From Candidatus Hydrothermarchaeota archaeon (GTDB lineage: Archaea; Hydrothermarchaeota; Hydrothermarchaeia; Hydrothermarchaeales; WAQR01): a stretch of 7,301 nt of DNA. The notes beneath the pieces were generated by a model. The model did no database searches, was not told where the DNA came from, and worked only from the letters and a program-made list of their open reading frames with translations. The first letter of the stretch is position 1, and every line of letters starts with the position of its first letter. The stretch covers positions 1 through 7,301 of the forward strand of contig WAQR01000106.1 of NCBI GenBank assembly GCA_015520145.1, written 5' to 3'. Positions 4,398-7,301 of this stretch are shown here, piece by piece. Position numbers and translations under genes: made by a program.

Positions 4398-5675
4398 ATG
4401 AGGATATCTTTCATTTTTGCGGTATTGCTGCTGGTTCTACCTGTAGCATACTCTGTTGAATATGTAATAGGTGATGCAAAAGAACCTGTTGAGAAAGGTG
4501 ACCCAGATGCAGTTTATGTCGGAGCAGAAAAATGCAAAATGTGCCATAAAGACAAATATGATGACTGGAAGACCTCTGGACATCCCTATAAACTACTGAC
4601 CCCGGAGGAAGCAAAAGCAATCCGGCCGGATATCCCTCTGCCAGAAGGTTACACCTGGGACGATATCCAGTACGTCATCGGGGGATGGGGATGGAAATCC
4701 AGATACATCGGAAAAGACGGTTTTATCATCACCAAAACCAAGGACGGCCAGCCGCTTGAAAAAAACCAGTACAACTGGCAGGACGGTTCATGGAGCTCCT
4801 ATCACTCTGGCGAGAACAAAACATACAACTGCCAGAGATGCCACAACACCGGCGCTGCTTACGAAGAGGGGACCCATCAGGACGGCCTGGAAGGTATTGA
4901 AGGGACATGGGAATTTCGCGGAGTTCAATGCGAGGCATGCCATGGTCCTGGAAGCAAACACGTCGAGCAGGGCGGTGGCAGGGGAGTGGCAATAGTAGTC
5001 GATAAGTCTGCAGAACTTTGTGGAAAGTGCCATGTTAGAGGCGATAATATGTCCGCCATCCCTTCAAAAGGGGGATTCATACGCCACCACGAACAGTACC
5101 AGGAACTCAAAAACGGTGGTATGAGTGCCCTTGACTGCACGACATGCCACGACCCGCACAAAGCGGTGCATGAAGGTGCAACGAACCCCGAAGGACATCC
5201 AGGGATAATCAAGAAATGTGAGGACTGTCACGCTGAAGAATCTGAGGAATTTATAGGGAGCATAATGCAGAAAGATGGTGTCACATGTACAGACTGCCAT
5301 ATGCCAAAAGTCACAAAATCTGCCATAAATGTGTCTGACTATGAGGGTGATGTAAACACACATATATTCAGGATTGACACACGTGCAGATGCAAAGATGT
5401 TCACCACAGACGGCAAGTCAGCAAACGGATATCTCACACTGGAATATACGTGCCTGAAATGCCACCTAGATAAAGACAAGACCTGGGCGGCCAAATATGC
5501 CAGTGAAATTCATTCGTTTGGAAAGGCAGTTGAAATAAAAACTCCTGCTACTACCGCGGCACCTGCAACAACACCCGCACCTACAGCAAAAGGAGGGATA
5601 TGCGGACCTACTGCCGTGCTGCTGGCAGCCCTGCTGCCACTTGGAATCATGTACTGGCTTAGAAGGAGGGGATAG
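4398..5675 (+). CDS. Secreted octaheme c-type cytochrome (cytochrome c554-like) with C-terminal anchor
   Basis: The protein has 425 residues. An N-terminal signal peptide (about 1-19) is followed by eight CXXCH heme sites at residues 46, 145, 178, 208, 247, 274, 297 and 352. The first, in VGAEKCKMCHKDKYDDW with H61 nearby, resembles cytochrome c554-type multiheme domains. Further histidines (H136, H160, H188, H230, H231, H254, H258, H322, H372) could serve as second heme ligands. A Thr/Ala/Pro-rich linker (about 382-397) leads to ICGP (401-404), a hydrophobic segment (405-420) and LRRRG. That tail resembles the CGP-CTERM signal known from Thermococci, in which the Cys is thought to be lipid-modified. 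The protein should therefore sit outside the cell, tethered to the membrane, and carry electrons; donor and acceptor are unknown. It is a single-gene unit with its own promoter, Shine-Dalgarno site and terminator. It lacks obvious HAO or NrfA signatures, so catalytic activity is not claimed. Confidence 0.93.
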   Translation: MRISFIFAVLLLVLPVAYSVEYVIGDAKEPVEKGDPDAVYVGAEKCKMCHKDKYDDWKTSGHPYKLLTPEEAKAIRPDIPLPEGYTWDDIQYVIGGWGWKSRYIGKDGFIITKTKDGQPLEKNQYNWQDGSWSSYHSGENKTYNCQRCHNTGAAYEEGTHQDGLEGIEGTWEFRGVQCEACHGPGSKHVEQGGGRGVAIVVDKSAELCGKCHVRGDNMSAIPSKGGFIRHHEQYQELKNGGMSALDCTTCHDPHKAVHEGATNPEGHPGIIKKCEDCHAEESEEFIGSIMQKDGVTCTDCHMPKVTKSAINVSDYEGDVNTHIFRIDTRADAKMFTTDGKSANGYLTLEYTCLKCHLDKDKTWAAKYASEIHSFGKAVEIKTPATTAAPATTPAPTAKGGICGPTAVLLAALLPLGIMYWLRRRG

Positions 5676-5718
5676 GGGGAGGTAAACCACGCCCCTATTC
5701 CCATTTTTTTATTTTTTA
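5668..5718 (+). terminator. Hairpin plus T-tract terminator after the cytochrome gene
   Basis: GGGATAGGGG (5669-5678) pairs with CCCCTATTCCC (5692-5702) with one bulged T, and is followed by two runs of seven T (5704-5710 and 5712-5718) separated by one A. The cytochrome TAG lies inside the left arm, and the T-tract overlaps the last codons of the convergent pheT. The arrangement suits termination on the plus strand only, since pheT transcripts would meet the hairpin without a following T-tract. Confidence 0.75.
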
Positions 5719-7301
5719 GTAGTTATCATATCATAGATATCACTGACATCCAGCTCCATACCCACCAGAGGCCTTTCCAGTCCCCAGTTGTTGAGGACCT
5801 GGGGATGGACTTCTCCAATTATCCCGATCATCCCCATCCCCTTAGACTTTCCGTTTTTTGTACCTATACAGACCCTCGCAGCCCTCCCTTTTATAAAACT
5901 ACTATGAGTACACGCCTCCAGTCTGTATTCTATTCCAAGACACCTCAACAACGCATCAACGACAGATGAGATGTCCTCATAACTTACGCTGTCATCAGAG
6001 ATTGCACATACAAGTTTCTTGATGGTTCTCGTAGCAGTCTCTGCATCTTCATCTATCTCCACCACCTCCCCCACCTCGAAAACTTTCTGCGGGAACTCGA
6101 CATGAAGATTGTTTGTCAAAAACTCCATTATGCTAGGGAAAAGCCAGCTTCGTATAGAATTCCAGTTCGCGCTTATCGGGTTTGTTATCCTGCATACCTG
6201 CCCTTCCTCGATATTCATCCTTTTAAACAGGTTCTCACAGTTGGTAAGGGAGAATGTGAGTATCTCCTGGAACCCAAGTCCGACCATCACCTCCCTTAAA
6301 ACGTCTGCGAACTCCTCAACCCCGGCCTCTTTTCCAGCTGTACAGATCTCAGGTGGTTCTGGCTCGATTTTATTGATATCAAAAGCGATTGCCACATCTT
6401 CGACTATATCTCTCTGGTGCATTATATCGTTTCGGTATGCAGGGTACTCCACCAGGATCCTGCCTTTCTCCTCCCGGGCACTGCATCTGGACTTCTCAAG
6501 TAATCTCAATATCTCCCCGTCATCCAGGTCCAGGCCAAGCATCTTCCTGCAGTAATCCGGGTCAAGCTCGAATCTCCTCGGCGTTAGATCTGGTGTGACA
6601 ACGGTATGTCCTGGGTAATTCACCTTTACACTCATAATCCTGCCACCCCTGTCAGCAAGTTCTGTTACCATGACATTTAATGCAATAGAGATCCGCTCTA
6701 AATCGTGTCCTGTAACCTCGATAAAGACGTTCCTGGTATCTTCTGTAACCTTCCCTGTGTAAACAGAATTTATTATAGGCGGGATTGAGAGGACATTGTT
6801 ATTTGAATCTATCATCAAAGGATATTCGTCTGCATCTTTAATCAGATGCCCGTATTCCTGGCCTTTTGGATGTTTTAAGAGTATCTCTTCAGGAGTGAGT
6901 TCTTCATCTAAATCCAGCGGAACGAATTTTATTCCCCCGGGTTTCACTGTCGTGTATATGACAGGCGGCACTATCTTATCGTAATCGTACACTCCGATTG
7001 CGACCGAGTCCCTGTTCTTCCCATAGGTCATTGTAACCTTTTCCTGGAGCTGGATCATCTGTTTTATGGAATCGTGGTCAAAATCCAAACCCTTTACAAC
7101 AGCTCCAGCGGTTTTTGCCCTGACCTTCTCGACCTTTTTATCCACGTTCATTTCTATGCCTGAATCAATAACCTCGTATTCCGCAATACCTGTCTCGATC
7201 TCGTAGTGCCCTTTGAGTTCACGGGCAATACCCTCAACGCTCCAGAGGTCCGGGCGGTTCGTATCTTTTATATCGACTTTCAGCTCCCCATTGGATTCTG
7301 A
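5709..7301 (-). CDS. pheT: Phenylalanyl-tRNA synthetase beta subunit, archaeal type (5' partial)
   Basis: The reading frame is open to the window edge, so the N-terminus (roughly 20-40 residues) is missing; the internal ATG at 7149-7151 is not the start. Before it the frame reads ELKVDIKDTNRPDLWSVEGI, the conserved N-terminal block of archaeal and eukaryotic beta subunits. Of 530 visible residues, about 100-225 form the B3/B4 region (FIEVTGHDLERISIALNV), about 235-312 the B5 domain (TPDLTPRRFELD, YRNDIMHQRDIVEDVAIAF), and the rest the synthetase-like core, ending in DVSDIYDMITTKK. PheT and PheS form an alpha2-beta2 enzyme that charges tRNA(Phe) in the cytoplasm; beta binds tRNA and edits Tyr-tRNA(Phe) through B3/B4. 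The length fits the short archaeal form without the bacterial N-terminal OB (EMAP) and C-terminal anticodon-binding additions. pheS would be expected upstream, outside the window. The gene looks intact. Confidence 0.96.
   Translation of the reverse strand, partial: SESNGELKVDIKDTNRPDLWSVEGIARELKGHYEIETGIAEYEVIDSGIEMNVDKKVEKVRAKTAGAVVKGLDFDHDSIKQMIQLQEKVTMTYGKNRDSVAIGVYDYDKIVPPVIYTTVKPGGIKFVPLDLDEELTPEEILLKHPKGQEYGHLIKDADEYPLMIDSNNNVLSIPPIINSVYTGKVTEDTRNVFIEVTGHDLERISIALNVMVTELADRGGRIMSVKVNYPGHTVVTPDLTPRRFELDPDYCRKMLGLDLDDGEILRLLEKSRCSAREEKGRILVEYPAYRNDIMHQRDIVEDVAIAFDINKIEPEPPEICTAGKEAGVEEFADVLREVMVGLGFQEILTFSLTNCENLFKRMNIEEGQVCRITNPISANWNSIRSWLFPSIMEFLTNNLHVEFPQKVFEVGEVVEIDEDAETATRTIKKLVCAISDDSVSYEDISSVVDALLRCLGIEYRLEACTHSSFIKGRAARVCIGTKNGKSKGMGMIGIIGEVHPQVLNNWGLERPLVGMELDVSDIYDMITTKK

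Noticed and set aside
4729..5363. Several minus-strand and off-frame open frames across the cytochrome gene
   Set aside because: The plus-strand frame has eight CXXCH sites, a signal peptide and a strong ribosome site; the others are Cys-rich by-products of that sequence.
6109..6555. Plus-strand open frame of 148 codons opposite pheT
   Set aside because: It lies fully within the conserved pheT reading frame, and its Ser-rich composition is typical of an antisense shadow.
5709..7151. pheT starting at ATG 7151
   Set aside because: The frame upstream encodes the conserved NRPDLWSVEGIAREL block to the window edge, so that ATG is internal.

Overview
The window looks like a piece of an archaeal chromosome, probably from a methane- or alkane-cycling lineage of the Halobacteriota (Methanosarcinales, an ANME group or a relative). 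The placement is inferred from gene content: an archaeal-type pheT, an archaeal Thi4 thiazole synthase, a small archaeal GatC-like protein, A/T-rich TATA-type promoter boxes, and a secreted eight-heme cytochrome c with an archaeal C-terminal anchor signal. No rRNA, tRNA, CRISPR array or insertion sequence was recognised.

Layout. Bases 1-339 (+) are the 3' end of a surface-type protein built from 80-residue repeats. A short convergent gap follows. On the minus strand, thi4 (1228-2004) overlaps by ATGA with a downstream gene (446-1231) whose C-terminal cysteine pattern resembles archaemetzincins. Upstream of thi4 is a broken PIN-domain (VapC-like) toxin gene (2063-2435) read in three frames; one shift is explained by a perfect 8-bp tandem duplication. 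Next come a GatC-like gene (2476-2712) with a predicted leaderless promoter and a 476-residue protein (2783-4213) made of two PD-(D/E)XK/Cas4-like halves, only the first of which keeps catalytic residues.

A divergent promoter region (4214-4397) separates that nuclease-like gene from the plus-strand octaheme cytochrome (4398-5675). The cytochrome ends in a hairpin plus T-tract terminator and converges on pheT (5709-7301, minus), whose 5' end lies outside the window.

Functionally the window mixes core genes (thiamin precursor synthesis, Phe-tRNA charging, possibly tRNA-dependent amidation) with accessory ones: an extracellular electron-transfer cytochrome, a surface repeat protein, a decayed toxin and an orphan duplicated nuclease-fold protein. 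The points most worth a second look are the nuclease pseudo-dimer, the cysteine in the Thi4 sulfur-donor position, the CGP-CTERM-like tail on the cytochrome and the archaemetzincin-like protein lacking the catalytic zinc site. I do not see a complete new multi-gene system.
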